From Choristoneura fumiferana (taxonomy: Eukaryota > Arthropoda > Insecta > Lepidoptera > Tortricidae), in NCBI RefSeq assembly GCF_025370935.1, contig NC_133496.1:9594292-9658291 (forward strand): DNA of 64,000 nucleotides, in the 5' to 3' direction. Below, piece by piece: positions 1 through 11,794 of this stretch. A model generated the notes under the pieces. It saw only the letters and a program-made list of their open reading frames with translations. It made no database searches and had not been told where the DNA came from. Every line of letters starts with the position of its first letter. Position 1 is the stretch's first letter. The position numbers were made by a program, and so were the translations under genes.

Positions 1-137
1 TTTGACAATGGTTATAAAGCTTTAAGCTTTAATTGGTTTTATAATTATAAAGTAGCAGAGTTTAAGAAGAACTCTAAATTACCTACTAAGATCATATGTC
101 ACATGCAAAATTGCATAACAAAACAATATAATGAAAT

Positions 138-200
138 GACACTCTTTATTGAACACCAAATAGTAAGCAATACAAAAAAAAACAAGTATGAAACTTATGG
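138..200 (-). mobile_element. LINE 3' tail fragment
   Basis: GACACTCTTTATTGAACACC matches the tail at 3236. Confidence 0.5.
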
Positions 201-249
201 GATTTTTTACAAGGTTAACGATACACGGACTTATCACTTCTAAGCGATT

Positions 250-1030
250 TCTACAACGGAACATTTAAATCAGAAATAAATAATGAATAGATTTTAGCCG
301 GTGATGCAATTTTCAATACATTTATGTACAAGCAAAAAAAATAGAAAAAAGTATGATAATTAGCGACCAGACATACAATACACATTTACAACATATATAG
401 ATAGTTATATTCACAATAAAATATAAATAAATTATTTATAATTGTAATACTGATACACAGGATGGGAGATAGTGCTTCCTAATCAATAACCAGACTTAAA
501 AATAAATAAAAACTGCTCACCTTAAGTTTATTGTAGAATTTAAAGTAATCCGACCCGCACACAGTGTTAATCATATTATGTATGAATCATAAATTCATTT
601 CAATAGCACTTTCGCGTTATAATGTTATTAGGTACGCAATGAGTAGGTACCTACCTCCTTACTTATCGAAAAGGTAAATTAAGTGAATGAAATCACGTAC
701 GAGTCTGATGTAATTTCAAAATAATTAAATACAAAACATCGCCGAGAAATATCTAAACAGATCAACATGAAAAGGAGTTCAGAAATATCAGTACTGATAC
801 TAGCACATCGAATGAAAATAAGAAAAACAATCGTACCTATCTATCAGTTATTGATGTTATCATAAGTCAATAGTACTCTAGTTGTGCCAACGGTCAGCAT
901 TCGCTATATTTAAGCAGCTTAAATCAATATCAAGCGATGGTGGCAATTAAGTAGATATTGAGATTAGTGAAGGAAATTATATAAATGACGTATCAATAGA
1001 CGTAAAGTTGCGGGCAATTGGCGGATGTAA
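250..1030. other. AT-rich, nothing recognised
   Basis: No open frame, splice-bounded segment or repeat was identified. Confidence 0.5.
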
Positions 1031-1032
1031 GT

Positions 1033-1076
1033 GACGAGTTGCCATTCATTGTGGCATCCTAAGAGGGAGGCCTTTG
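1033..1076 (+). mobile_element. RTE-type LINE fragment
   Basis: GACGAGTTGCCATTCATTGT followed by GGCATCC and GAGGGAGGCCTTTG is a short plus-strand piece of the same LINE 3' end. Confidence 0.5.
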
Positions 1077-2029
1077 AAAAATGTGCATGATAATGATTGA
1101 TAATCATTTGTTTGAATATACGTATTCTCAGAAAACTCGTGACTTTGAAGCAGATTTAATGAAGCAGAGCAGCTCGACTCAAATATAGATAGGTAATAGG
1201 TTACAGTACAGCCGAGTAACAAAGTAGTCACAAATTTTAAATCGAATTTCTAACAGCATCGAAGCTTGAGAACCAATCTCCTCGATGGTCCCGATCGAAA
1301 CTTTATCATCGGGAAATATTGTCCAACTTATATTGGGTTTTAGAACTGCATGCTATGTTTATTAGATTGCTTTGATCTGCAGTTTGCTCATATAGGGTTA
1401 GATATAGCAGTTATTCTATTCAATACAAACCGTAATTTAATTGAAACATGAAACGATGAAAGCTAGAAGATTCAAAATGTACAAAGACATCACGGGTCAC
1501 TTTTACCTTTAGCCTCCTGCAGCCCCCCCCCCATACAACAAAATATGACATCGAAATTTAAAACTTAATGTCTCACAGATAAAGTTGTTTTTTTTTCTAA
1601 ATTTAAACGATACAAAGAAAATGACACTTTATTCGTTTTTCAAAAGATATAAGTTCTATTGCTAAGAATATGTACTAGTATTTTCACTTTTGACCCCAGG
1701 AGGTTAGATTATTTTTTCCATGTTTGTCGCTTTCTTTCTTCTTTTTTAGTATTTAGGTGCTACTTGATAAGAACAAAACTCATGTTTATGGGGAACATTT
1801 TAAATAGGGAAGATGCTCGTAAAAGTTTAATTAAATTTATTCTTATTTACATTTTTAATACATTATTTACAACTTCCATGATTTTCCCACTAACGTCGAT
1901 AAGCCAAAGGCTACGAGAAACAAAGGAAACCTTAAAATTCTATATTACAGACTGGCTAAAACCAAAAAGTCGTTTCTGGTAAATTGCATACGTTTTTATA
2001 ATAAAATTCTAAAATATATTACAAATGAA
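1077..2029. other. AT-rich, nothing recognised
   Basis: Only a poly-C run (about 1522-1532). The frame at 1659-1982 is AT-driven and unsupported. Confidence 0.5.
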
Positions 2030-2170
2030 ACAGGACAATGAACGACAACTCGCCACATGCATCAACTGGTAATCCGAAAAAAAAAATGAATATTATTTAC
2101 TGTTACACAATGAAAATCACTTACGCAATTTTATTGAAGTCGTCAGCCTGGCGTTTTTTGAGATGATGGA
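2030..2170 (-). mobile_element. RTE-type LINE 3' fragment, strongly decayed
   Basis: GAACGACAACTCGCCACATG, CATCAACTGGTAATCCG and GTCGTCAGCCTGGCG match the family at 45341-45490. Confidence 0.55.
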
Positions 2171-2184
2171 TGACAGCTAAACTA

Positions 2185-2316
2185 GTGTTCCTAGCTGATG
2201 CCTTTTTTTACTTTTTATGTTGTTCAATTTTACATGTCTAATGTAGTTTCACAGTGTATTGGTAATTACTGTGATGCTGTTTTAATAAATGTACCTGTAA
2301 TAAATAAATAAATATT
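2185..2316 (+). mobile_element. LINE 3' tail (AATAAATA type)
   Basis: TTTAATAAATGTACCTGTAA then TAAATAAATAAAT. It lies in front of the candidate exon at 2327. Confidence 0.5.
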
Positions 2317-2326
2317 GTGTTTTTAG

Positions 2327-2635
2327 TGTGATAAAAAAACACCACAAATAAAAAACAAAAAATATTCGATCAACTGGACTCGTGTCAGCCCTAAATCTTG
2401 TCTTGACCCAAAAAAGCGGTCAGCGTGTCACACCAACAGCTCACTCAACGAGTCAACAAATCCCTTTGATGCTATTTCTATTGCACTCAGCCACTCAATG
2501 ACTTTATTGCACTTCGCTGACACTTGTACTGAATTTAGTTCTCCAGTCACGAAAATAGAAGACCGGTTGGAAAATATTATAAAATTATCAAGGGCGCATT
2601 TCATTTCTCTTGAATACACAGACATGCAAAAATAA
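2327..2635 (+). CDS. Candidate terminal exon of an unrecognised gene
   Basis: Directly after GTGTTTTTAG, a plausible acceptor, one frame is open for 102 codons to TAA: it begins CDKKTPQIKNKKYSINWTRV, passes SPKSCLDPKKRSACHTNSSL and ends with KIEDRLENIIKLSRAHFISL then EYTDMQK. No start ATG lies near its beginning, so it would be a last exon of a gene entering from the left. AATAAA follows at 2726-2731. The amino-acid mix looks protein-like, but I recognise no domain, found no upstream exon in 1-2326, and the minus strand is also open over 2428-2715. A decayed mobile-element gene is the main alternative. Confidence 0.33.
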   Translation, partial: CDKKTPQIKNKKYSINWTRVSPKSCLDPKKRSACHTNSSLNESTNPFDAISIALSHSMTLLHFADTCTEFSSPVTKIEDRLENIIKLSRAHFISLEYTDMQK

Positions 2636-2731
2636 AAGGTCACTTTGATAAGGCTGACTTTAAAAATTGATCCTTTAATTTTTTGATAAAAGCATGTCCT
2701 TAAACAATAACACATACAATGATAAAATAAA

Positions 2732-2926
2732 TTGCCACAGATTAAGTATTCCGTTTATGACACAGCTACCGAAATGGAACATTTTACACGTCGATATCAA
2801 TGTCACACAAAACGAGACAATAGGACATCAGATACATTAATCCCGTACGATCCGCCTGGACTCGATAAAATATCGATTACGCCACAAAGGGGCGCCAGTA
2901 GCAATATAGGTTATGTCCCATTATAA
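2732..2926 (+). CDS. Short open frame, possible exon
   Basis: Open for 64 codons to TAA, following CCACAG at 2738-2743, in the same frame as 2327-2635 but separated from it by several stops. It contains YDTATEMEHFTRRYQC and ends with PPGLDKISITPQRGASSNIG then YVPL, composition typical of coding sequence. No family recognised; the splice acceptor lacks a pyrimidine tract. It could be a separate exon or chance. Confidence 0.2.
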   Translation: MPQIKYSVYDTATEMEHFTRRYQCHTKRDNRTSDTLIPYDPPGLDKISITPQRGASSNIGYVPL

Positions 2927-3195
2927 CCCATCCGTCGCAAGGTAACAAAATTCCTAAAGGTATAGTGAAATTCAATATTCTGACAGGAAAATAACAAGCA
3001 GATTAGGGTCAATCCGTCAATAGGTTTTCTTTGGGCGTTTTTCTTCAGAAAATAGCGTAAGTTCGTTTCGAATAAAGGATATTTAGTAGCATTATCCTTA
3101 CATCAAAGGTAAATAATTCTAGGAGGTTTAAAAATAAACTGTAAAGTGAGCTTAGTTAGGTTTCAATTCAACTGAGTAGGTATAACACGATGAAG

Positions 3196-3790
3196 CTCCA
3201 TGGTGCGCTACAATACAATACAATACAATACAAAGACTCTTTATTGTACACCAGACATAGTAAGCGATACAGAAAACAAATTATTAAAATTACAAGGTGA
3301 GCAATAGGCGGCCTAATTATGAAAATAACAAATTTTTGATTCCAAATTCTCGATTGACTTTTGTTTTTCTTGTCATTAGCACCTTGCTTGCACTACTGAT
3401 TGGCAGGGAGTTAGCTAAATTATGATTGGATCACGATATGCCTCAATGACAACCATTATTGTGAGCCTGTGAACGGTCTTTTTTGACTCCAACTTGTCCT
3501 AAATTGTTAACGAAATCACTGGTGTTGATCCGATTCTTAGTAAAATTTAGCCAAGTAATCCATAACAATTTTAGACGAGCAATTCTTCTCCATTTATATT
3601 CTTGTAAATTTTTATGTGTATGAATATTGACGCCTCGAATGACTTCGATGGTATTTGCTTTGTGGGGGGTTTCGGGCGAACAATTGATCTATCTTGGTTA
3701 TATATGGGAAAACGCGTGTATACATCCGAGTTTTAGCTCGGTCGAGTATTTTGTATAAAGGAATATTGTCACGCATGTTTTGAGTAAGTA
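3196..3790 (-). mobile_element. LINE 3' end with ATTGT-repeat tail
   Basis: Minus strand ends GTGTACAATAAAGAGTCTT then (TGTAT)n, a tail found several times here. Upstream (3600-3790 reversed) a 50-codon piece reads MRDNIPLYKILDRAKTRMYT RVFPYITKIDQLFARN before stops, probably the end of the element's ORF. 3420-3600 is its degraded 3' UTR. Confidence 0.6.
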
Positions 3791-4338
3791 TATTTTGAGT
3801 TTCAATTAATTTTAATATTGATTAACTAGCTATAATATAAAATGCGCTTATTACACTGCATCGTAAATATAACTATTTTTGTCCAAGATATAATTTGGAG
3901 ACGCGATGCACCCTATACTTAATTCAATATGCTGGTTCGGACAGCACGATGTATTTATATTAATGCTAAATAATACCACATACACATACGAGTATTAATT
4001 TCTCCAGGTGATGCCTTTGTAGTAGAATATTTACTATGCAATTAGATATATCTTTTCTACCTTATATATTACATAGGTTTGTAGACGTGGATACCTTATA
4101 TAATATTACAGTTTTAACGATTCAGTTTACCCGTGCTGATCATGATCAGATGTATGCAACTGCGTCAAAATATCGGAAGTTCATTAAAGGTAAATGTAGG
4201 TAGGTCTACATCCTATAACACGTAGTTATATCTAGTGAATATTTACCTCTAGTTATCAAAATTTTACATAAAATTACCATTAGGTACAGTTACTAACGCG
4301 ACATCATGCCAAAATTAATATTTTCGGGTAATTGATAA
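3791..4338. other. AT-rich, nothing recognised
   Basis: No feature seen. Confidence 0.5.
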
Positions 4339-4598
4339 ATAATAAATATCACGGGACAATTCACACCAATTGACCTAGTCCCAAAGTATGCTTAGCAAAG
4401 CTCGTGTTATGGGTACTAAGCAACGGATAAATATAATTAAATATATATAGATACATACTTAAATACATATTAAACAACCAAGACCCGAGAACAAACATTC
4501 GTATTTTTCATACAAATATCTGCCCCGACACGGGAATCGAACCCGGGACCTCAAGCTTCGTAGTCAGGTTCTCTAACCACTAGGCCATCTGGTCGTCT
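4339..4598 (-). mobile_element. tRNA-derived SINE, near full length
   Basis: The minus strand starts GACGACCAGATGGCCTAGTG with a pol III A box (TGGCCTAGTGG) and B box GGTTCGATTCC at 4539-4549, then a body ending GGTGTGAATTGTCCCGTGAT. The 5' and 3' ends of the tRNA-like part do not pair as an acceptor stem, so it is a SINE and not a tRNA gene. Confidence 0.85.
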
Positions 4599-4599
4599 A

Positions 4600-5799
4600 G
4601 ATAAATGAACCAATCGCACATCTCGAGGTGACTCTCAATCCCAGAGAATCCGTATCAGCAATAAAAAGGGCATCCTAAGCATCATTTGCCTTGTTGAATT
4701 AGTATGCTGGTTGCGTCCCTCACGATGTAAGACGCAGCTCTACGTAGACGTGGGTTCAAGGTGGTTACAGTTATAATTCTCTTAAGGTGACAGCGGAGAC
4801 AACTGACAGCTTAACTTCTCTACACACACTAAAATTACGTTACAGTGCGTGAGCATTTAGATCGAGTGTGGCATGACATGGAACAGCAATTTAATATACT
4901 TACGTACTGTACACACTTAAATACAAGCAAAAGATACCTGCGAGGGGAAGTTATTTGCGAGTTTAAACATTACGGTAAAACGTTTTTCATTGGATTTACT
5001 GCTGACTACACTGCATTTCAAAAGGCAGTTTCTTCTGTTTTATCATCTTTTCGCGTTCCATCACATTCTAGCTTTTCATTTTCTCCAAAAAGCTCTCAAA
5101 TTTTATTACACTCTCCGAGACATTATTAGAATCTGTACCGCCGTTTTATATTTCACTAGACTACTATCAAACGCCAGTACCCGGGGGAAGGGCAGGAAAT
5201 AATTTTACGTCATAAATTCGGAATTTTACGTCCACCCTCGACCCTTAAGGGCACATTTCGGGTGAACAACGTGTAAGCCATTGAAATATTTCAAAATTGA
5301 TGTCCGTTTTTTTAAACCCTTGGCCATTTCAAGGATGTTTGAGCTTTCGTAATAAACAGGTGGAAAAAAATAATTGTGTAAAGTTAATTGAAAAAGGACT
5401 GATGAAGTTCTAAGGAACAGACATCGGTAAATTTATTGGTGGAGTACAAAAAATTTAACAACAATCTGTTCAACTGTGAAGTTTTAGGTATGCAATTTAA
5501 ATTTTTAACCAACGAGAACTAAAGTAATTTTTACTCATAACTACTACAATACCCGGGACTTTTTAAGCTTAACGAAACGAATAATAGTTACCTTGACGAT
5601 CCCCGGCTACATTTTGGTGGCCGTAGTCACGTCCAAACGTCGGGGTATTTCTTACTTGTTTTATTAAGCGTGATAAGTCCTAGATGTTGCAGTAGTTATC
5701 AATGAGAAATATTTCTATCAGTCTGCGTATCTACTTGAAGTAGTTAACACAAACCCATACTTAAATAAAAAAATCCTATCTATATTTTATTGTTCGCTT
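4600..5799. other. Unique sequence, no gene assigned
   Basis: A plus-strand frame at 4845-5129 (94 codons) has near-normal composition but no domain, splice or start support. Confidence 0.4.
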
Positions 5800-6045
5800 G
5801 ATTGATTGTTCCTATTGCATAAATTTGACAGATTTAAGTATATTCTTGTTTTGCTTTTAATTATTATTATTGACTTAAACTCTATTTTGACATTCTAAAT
5901 TCTATTTTTAATTTTGGCTGACAATTTATTGTAATAAGATGTATTTTTTGTATACATTTGACGATTTCTTGTAATTTACTGACCTGTGTTTAAAATGTAT
6001 TTTTTCAAAAGGTAATAAATAAATCTAATCTAATCTAATATATCA
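5800..6045 (+). mobile_element. LINE 3' UTR with TCTAA tail
   Basis: AT-rich 3' UTR ending AGGTAATAAATAAATCTAAT and (CTAAT)n. Confidence 0.55.
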
Positions 6046-9000
6046 AGATTTGGTACGAGTAGCATTAAATAAAATTACATCGTTTGGTTTCCTAATCAAT
6101 ATTTACATCCCAAAGAGACGGTGTAACATCGAAAAACAAATATTAGTTACTTAAGCGCAGCTTAAGCCAGGCAGATAAGTTTGTTAGCAGTTCTTTCGAC
6201 AGCAGAAAAAACAGATGTACCATTTTTCTTAGTACGAAGATAGTACGAAGTCATGATATTATCTAAAGAAGAAACGAAAAAACATGAGTTTTATATGGAT
6301 AATATATATTCATAAGAAAAAGCGTCAGATTTATAAAACACATAAATGTAGGTACAAACAGTGACAAAAATAGTCCCCTAAAGGATCGAAGCAAAAGATC
6401 AAATAACACTAGTCGCGAACGAAAAGAATCACGCTGGCGTAGTTTCGTAGCCAGCTCTATCTCCAATTCTGATTAATCCACGATCTGGACTCAGCAAACA
6501 TCCGACACAATCATCCAACTTCCTCGCTGTTGACCTTTGCCGTCATTACACCGATTACCGGACCGCTGGACACTATATCGTTAATCCTTTGAAATAGATA
6601 ACGAGGGACTGATGCTCCGTAAACGATAGCATTAATACTTCTTGAGCTGAAAATATTTTCGTGTTTATCTAAATATTATACTTACTAATATTATGTTTGC
6701 TTATTTGGAGTCTTTTTGTATTTTTTTTATTTCAACTCCAAATTTGTTACTTGCGACACTAATATTGTCAATGCGTATGTATTTATGTTTATAGGGAATT
6801 TAATCATCGCCTGTAGGTAGGTACTTAGGAATCCACTGCTTGACATAGACCTTCCCAGAAACGCGCTATTTGTCTGCTATGCTATGTGCTGCTGCTGCTG
6901 CTATGCTATGTGCTGCTTAACGTATCCACCTAGATGAGAGGAGCCATAGTTTTTGTAATTTTATTTTTATTTGAATATTGGATTTGTTTTTTATAAAAAA
7001 TACGTTAGGACTCACAAGGAAACCAATATTAAATATAATAACCAGACAGTCTTCTTAACTTTTTATTCTTATGTTCTGTTATTATGCTTTGTCTTACTCT
7101 TACTGTATTTTTTTATATTAGTATTGTAGTCTTTTAAGTTTTCTTTCTTCTTGACTTTTTATTACTACAGTAACTCAGTTGATAACAGAACATTTATTTC
7201 TATTCAAACTTGGCGACAATGGCTCTCTGCTAAGGTCAACAACTTTTTCAAGGCTTAAGAAATTATGAAAATCACAGTCATTAATATATTCGTTAGCTTT
7301 ATTATCCACCGGTTCCCCAAAAAATATGTTTTCAAAATCACAAATTCACTCGGTTTAAAAAGTATTCTTTGCAATTATGCTCCATCTCAAAACAATTCTC
7401 CTGTCGCACTTAACTACCTCAATTAACTTTGAAGTCAATTGACAGTTATTAAACACAGTTTATGTAGCTAAACCTGGATCATCACGATCATCACAAATAC
7501 ATCAGCCATGTAATCATCCTCGAACGATCTGTAAACGATAGATGATCAGTAATTTCCTGACTACGGGTGATCTTGTCTCAATTATGGGCAATCAGCACGT
7601 TGCGTTACGCAGAGTTCTGTTCATCATAGCATTATCAAAAATCTAAGACAGCAAAGTTTAAATTCGTCATTGTAACAAGGCTCTTCTCTTAAACACAGTG
7701 AAACAAATTCAGATGAATAAATTCATTAAGTAAGCAGAAAAGCTAACTGACCATCAAACTGAAACCAAAATACGACCCTAAATAAGTCAGAAATCATCAC
7801 TATTAGAAATACCTCCTTTTTGACCGTCAGCCATTATGCAGGTCTCTAAATTGCTCGCAAAGAGACCGTTTTGCAGCAAATGACGCTAAATAACCTAACG
7901 ATCAAAATTAAGCGCGCACTAATGGCGTCAACTTACACTTGTGTGAGTGGATATGCAAATCTGTTTGCGCAGTATAATTTGGGTGAATTTACGGGCTTCA
8001 GAACTAACCACAAGGCTGGTGTCGTAGTATTTATATAGGGACTGCTATAATCTTCTTGGCACTGCTCAAAAGATTGCGGTCTGGAAACTCTTCATAGAGA
8101 CAGGCAGGATTGATATAAAAAAAATAACTGTAGAGATATAAGTGAAATATTCAGTCATATTTGCAACAAACACGCGTATTCCTGGTATGCTAAACTGAAC
8201 ACATTTCGTGAGTATAGGTTTTGGCAAGCAAATAGTATCGATGCCAACTAGGTCGTTTATTGGCATCACAAATCAATGTGCACATGAATAATTTATTTGA
8301 GCAACAAACATGTTCCCGCGACTTCAGTTGCTAAAAATAATAGTTAACAGTAAGTTGCTAGTCATGAAAAGGACGAAAGGAGGGAATTAATTGTAGTAAC
8401 GAAAACTACATAAAACTTTTAAAATAGTTAGTAAATAAAAGTCAAAATATACATATCTTTATTTTCAGTTTAGGGTAAAGCTCTGATGAACATCAAAAAA
8501 TATGCCACTGATTCAGCAAAAATAGACAAAAAATGAGGTGAAAAGGTGAAAAAAAAAAGGGTGTTTAAGTAGATTTTTTTTAAAACAGAGTAAGGGGTTC
8601 TAAACTCATTCTATGGTATTTTAGAAAACCACTGACAATTATTCTTTAATTTCTTTAGCTTTTTAAAACAATAAATAGTCTCTGTCGTTAGTAGAAGCAA
8701 AGTCCACGAATGGATAGCGAATTTAGTAACAGTAAAGTTCGCGCTAGCGTGCAACAGCCTGAATTTATTACCCACAGACAGGAAAATGTCTAGAACGCTA
8801 CCGACACTGCATTTTCAGTAGGAACGTCCAACAGCGGACGCACCGCCATTTATTTTACTTTTTTCATTGTTTGTACCGACATTTTGAACGAACGACTTTC
8901 CGATTTGGGTAGCTTCCAAAAAACTGTTTTGTGATGAAATACTGCGGCGATGGGACGAAAGAGTTGTGCAGCGAGTTTTGTGGATGTTGTGTTAGATCAT

Positions 9001-9064
9001 TATGGAGATTGTGATCGCGGTCGTGATTATGTTCAATCAATATAGTGGGTGAAACACCTGAGGT
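6046..9064. other. AT-rich unique sequence
   Basis: Only a SINE-tail scrap (6700-6745) and a short TGCTGCTGC microsatellite near 6889. No exon recognised. Confidence 0.45.
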
Positions 9065-9120
9065 CAGAAAAATACCGGCCATGTGCAAGTCAGACTCGCG
9101 CACGAAGGGTTCCGTACATT
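9065..9120 (+). repeat. GGCCAAG/GGTTCCG repeat fragment
   Basis: GGCCATGTGCAAGTCAGACT and CGAAGGGTTCCGTACATT. Confidence 0.5.
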
Positions 9121-9324
9121 TATATACAACATTAGACATTAGCAGAAAACGACAAAAGTCAAGTTTGTTGTATGGGAGCCGCCCTTAAATATTTATTTTA
9201 GTTTAATTTAATTATTTATTTTTAAAGTGATTATACAACTGAAGATTCTGTGAATATTTCGATTCTACCTGTTGCCGTTATTAATATCGAGCAAAAAACG
9301 GCAAAAAAAAACACTTTTGTTCCA

Positions 9325-9645
9325 AATCCAAATCATTTATTCAGTAAATAGGCCGCAATGGGCACTTTTACACGTAATTTTTTAAACTACCAGCGCTTTC
9401 GGAAAGACCATCATTGCCAAGAAGAATGCGCCGCAAGAAACTTGGCAGAAAGTCATTTTTTCAAAAGAAAATAATTACAAATAAAATACTTAAAAACTAC
9501 AGTATAAAATTAAAGAAAAAAATTCAAAAAAAATAATAATACATGGATGTATGGGGTCCCTTAGTTACAAAACTAAACACTAACTATATCTACGTTCAGT
9601 GGAAGTGTAGAATGCTCCCACCGTCATAAATTACAAAAATAAATA
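9325..9645 (-). repeat. Lepidopteran LINE/SINE 3' repeat
   Basis: CATTTATTCAGTAAATAGGC, CGCAATGGGCAC, ACCAGCGCTTTCGGAAAGAC and GAATGCGCCGCAAGAAACTT are a set I know as a widely dispersed lepidopteran repeat. Confidence 0.65.
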
Positions 9646-9723
9646 ATAATATTAAATAATAATAGTAACCGTTAGCTTCGTAGTTAGGGTCACTATCAAA
9701 TTGACTAGCCGTTGCCATTCATC

Positions 9724-9828
9724 CAGGGCCCGATTGCATAACAAAGTACAAGCTAATATTATTCGCGATTTTGTATTGAAATTCACTAATACTATTAGCT
9801 TGTACTTTATTATGCAATTGGGCCCAGG
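9724..9828. mobile_element. Palindromic MITE
   Basis: GGGCCCGATTGCATAACAAA, GTACAAGCTAATATT pair with TATTAGCTTGTACTTTATTA, TGCAATTGGGCCC. Confidence 0.75.
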
Positions 9829-9959
9829 TTGTAGTTTCTTTTGCTCGCAATCGGGTAATGAAATCAATGGCAATATCAATCGGCGTGTTATCAGACAGCC
9901 CTCAGGTGTGCTTATGCTGATTATGTTATCATGATAGACTTTTCCGTTTCATTATTGAC

Positions 9960-10466
9960 GACTCCAACATATTTATTGTAAGGTATAACTTTTGCATAGA
10001 CTTTTATATTAAAACTGAACATGGATCGTCATTGTCTATTAAAGAACTGAGAGATTTTTTGTTATAGATAAACGAAAATCTTATTTTAATTGTTGTTTTT
10101 ATTTCATATCTTGACGTTCTTAATATTTATTAATCTTATTTATAATACCTTTGACGACTTCAAATATAAATTATTGTACCTTGATATTTAAAGTAATTGA
10201 TGTTGTAAACCTATTTATGTATTAAATATAATGACCGGATAACTCACGTCTTAAATCGAGTTTAGCTGGACATGTTTCGGGCTAATCCGTAGCCCTTCGT
10301 CTTCGGAGCAACGCGACTCAGCGGCTGCTGCAACACGCGCACTGCGCGCCGCCGATTTAAGACGTGAGTTAACCGGGTCATTATATTTAATATGAGTGAG
10401 TCTCACGGTAGTTTCATGTTCTATTTATGTATTTTGAATGAATAAATAAACTAAGCTAAACTAAAC
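9960..10466 (+). mobile_element. LINE 3' UTR, interrupted at 10224-10420
   Basis: TTTGACGACTTCAAATATAA and CCTATTTATGTATT on the left resume at 10421 with CTATTTATGTATTTTGAATG and an AATAAATAAACTAAGCTAAA tail. The break holds a fold-back element. Confidence 0.6.
10224..10420. mobile_element. Fold-back element with exact 13-bp target duplication
   Basis: CTATTTATGTATT stands at both 10211-10223 and 10421-10433. Between them, ATAATGACCGGATAACTCAC and its inverted partner GTGAGTTAACCGGGTCATTA form ~34-bp arms around a GC-rich loop. Confidence 0.8.
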
Positions 10467-10715
10467 ATTTCTAAAAGGTCTATCTAGCTTTTGTTCAGGA
10501 AACTTTATAATTATTCTATTTAAATTAATAACTTAACGTGCAGTGACTAAGCACTTTCACAATTTCATTGCGACTAACTTTTAGTGAATGTGTGCAAAGT
10601 TTAAATTGCGGGCAATTTTGCCATAGTTCTTGAAGTACGAGTAAGTAGATTAAGCCAACCAAAAGTGAATACAAACTATATTGTCTATTACGAACTCTGG
10701 ACTCCAGCACGGCAG

Positions 10716-11180
10716 CAGGGTTACCATATCTCAGGATTTGTCTCGAGATCTCGGGATCTTGAGACTCTTCTCAGGATTCCGGCCGGAATTTAGAAATCTC
10801 GTGAAATCTCAAGACTTTTAGAATTTTAAATAAAATAGAGAATTGTGACACCTTTTTTTTAAATGTAACAAAAAAAAAGTTCTCTTCATTACACATAATA
10901 AAGACTAACTAAAACATTAACTTTAGACGTGTTAATTGCACAAATAAAATCAACAGAGATCACAATAACATCGATACTTATTATATACCCAGCGGCAAAA
11001 AATTTGGCCTACCCTTCATAAAAAATACCGATTTTGCATACATTTGAGGGCCAGATTTTTTGCCGCTCAGTATAATAATTGTATTTTTAATTCTAAATTA
11101 TGTTTGAGAAAAAAACCTGAAATTGCGACAAATTCTCAGGGTTTTTGAGGGAAATCAAGCTTTCATCTGGTAACCCTAAG
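10716..11180. mobile_element. hAT-like MITE with a nested mini-MITE
   Basis: CAGGGTTACCATAT and CATCTGGTAACCCTAAG ends; flanks CACGGCAG and CATGGCAG differ at one base. Inside, many TCTCGGGATCT-like words, and a smaller fold-back at 10986-11078. Confidence 0.6.
10986..11078. mobile_element. Mini fold-back element
   Basis: CAGCGGCAAAAAATTTGGCC pairs with GGCCAGATTTTTTGCCGCT. A second copy is at 18852-18950. Confidence 0.7.
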
Positions 11181-11271
11181 CATGGCAGTATCGACGGCAA
11201 GAGAAACCACCATTTTCACAAGAAAGTCGCCATGAAAGTTCATTACTGATTCTCGACCGATGGCTCTATAG

Positions 11272-11725
11272 CAGTGGTTCTCAGCCTTTTTTTGACCAGG
11301 GACCACTTTGATTTCCTTGTTGTTGGCAGGGACCACTCCGTACAAGAAAAATAAAGTGAACCAAACCGAAAATACATTTTAATCAAAACTCAAACATTAA
11401 CAATATTACTCTAATAGAAAACATTTTTTTTAAACCCCCGACGCAAAAAAGGGGTGTCATAAATTTTACCGCTATGTGTGTCTGTGTATCTGGTTTTTTT
11501 ATTTGAAAGCAGGTTTTCTAGCGATAGTTCTTAGGCATGTTTTATCAAAAACAGTTTAGCCGTTTTTGAGATATTGAACTTTGAAGTAACAAAGTCGGGG
11601 TTTTCAACTTTTTGTTGGTTAAGTTAGGTTATTATATATATCAATATGATACATCGGCCGCGAAACTTGGAAGCGTTCGCGGACCATAATTTTGGTTCCT
11701 GCGGACCACTGGTTGGGAACCATTG
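11272..11725. mobile_element. hAT-like MITE with nested repeat
   Basis: CAGTGGTTCTCAGCC and GGTTGGGAACCATTG ends, imperfect 8-bp flanks (CTCTATAG, CTAATAGT). The cccccgacgcaaaa repeat (11436-11640) is nested inside. Confidence 0.65.
11436..11640 (+). repeat. CCCCGACGCAAAA interspersed repeat
   Basis: ACCCCCGACGCAAAAAAGGG to GTTGGTTAAGTTAGGTTATT. Copies at 27065-27312 and 43505-43712 (reverse) and 61985-62230 (same sense). All hold TTTTGAGATATTGAACTTTG or a variant. Confidence 0.7.
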
Positions 11726-11794
11726 CTAATAGTAACAATACTCTTTGACCGGCTTTCGAACGACTAGTGTAGCGCCTTAGAAGAGTATATCACT

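Noticed and set aside
4520..4598. tRNA gene on the minus strand
   Set aside because: A and B boxes are present, but the acceptor ends do not pair and a long SINE body follows.
4845..5129. 94-codon frame
   Set aside because: No ATG at the start, no domain and no splice evidence.
8024..8034. TATA box TTTATATAG
   Set aside because: Common by chance in AT-rich DNA; no exon or initiator follows.
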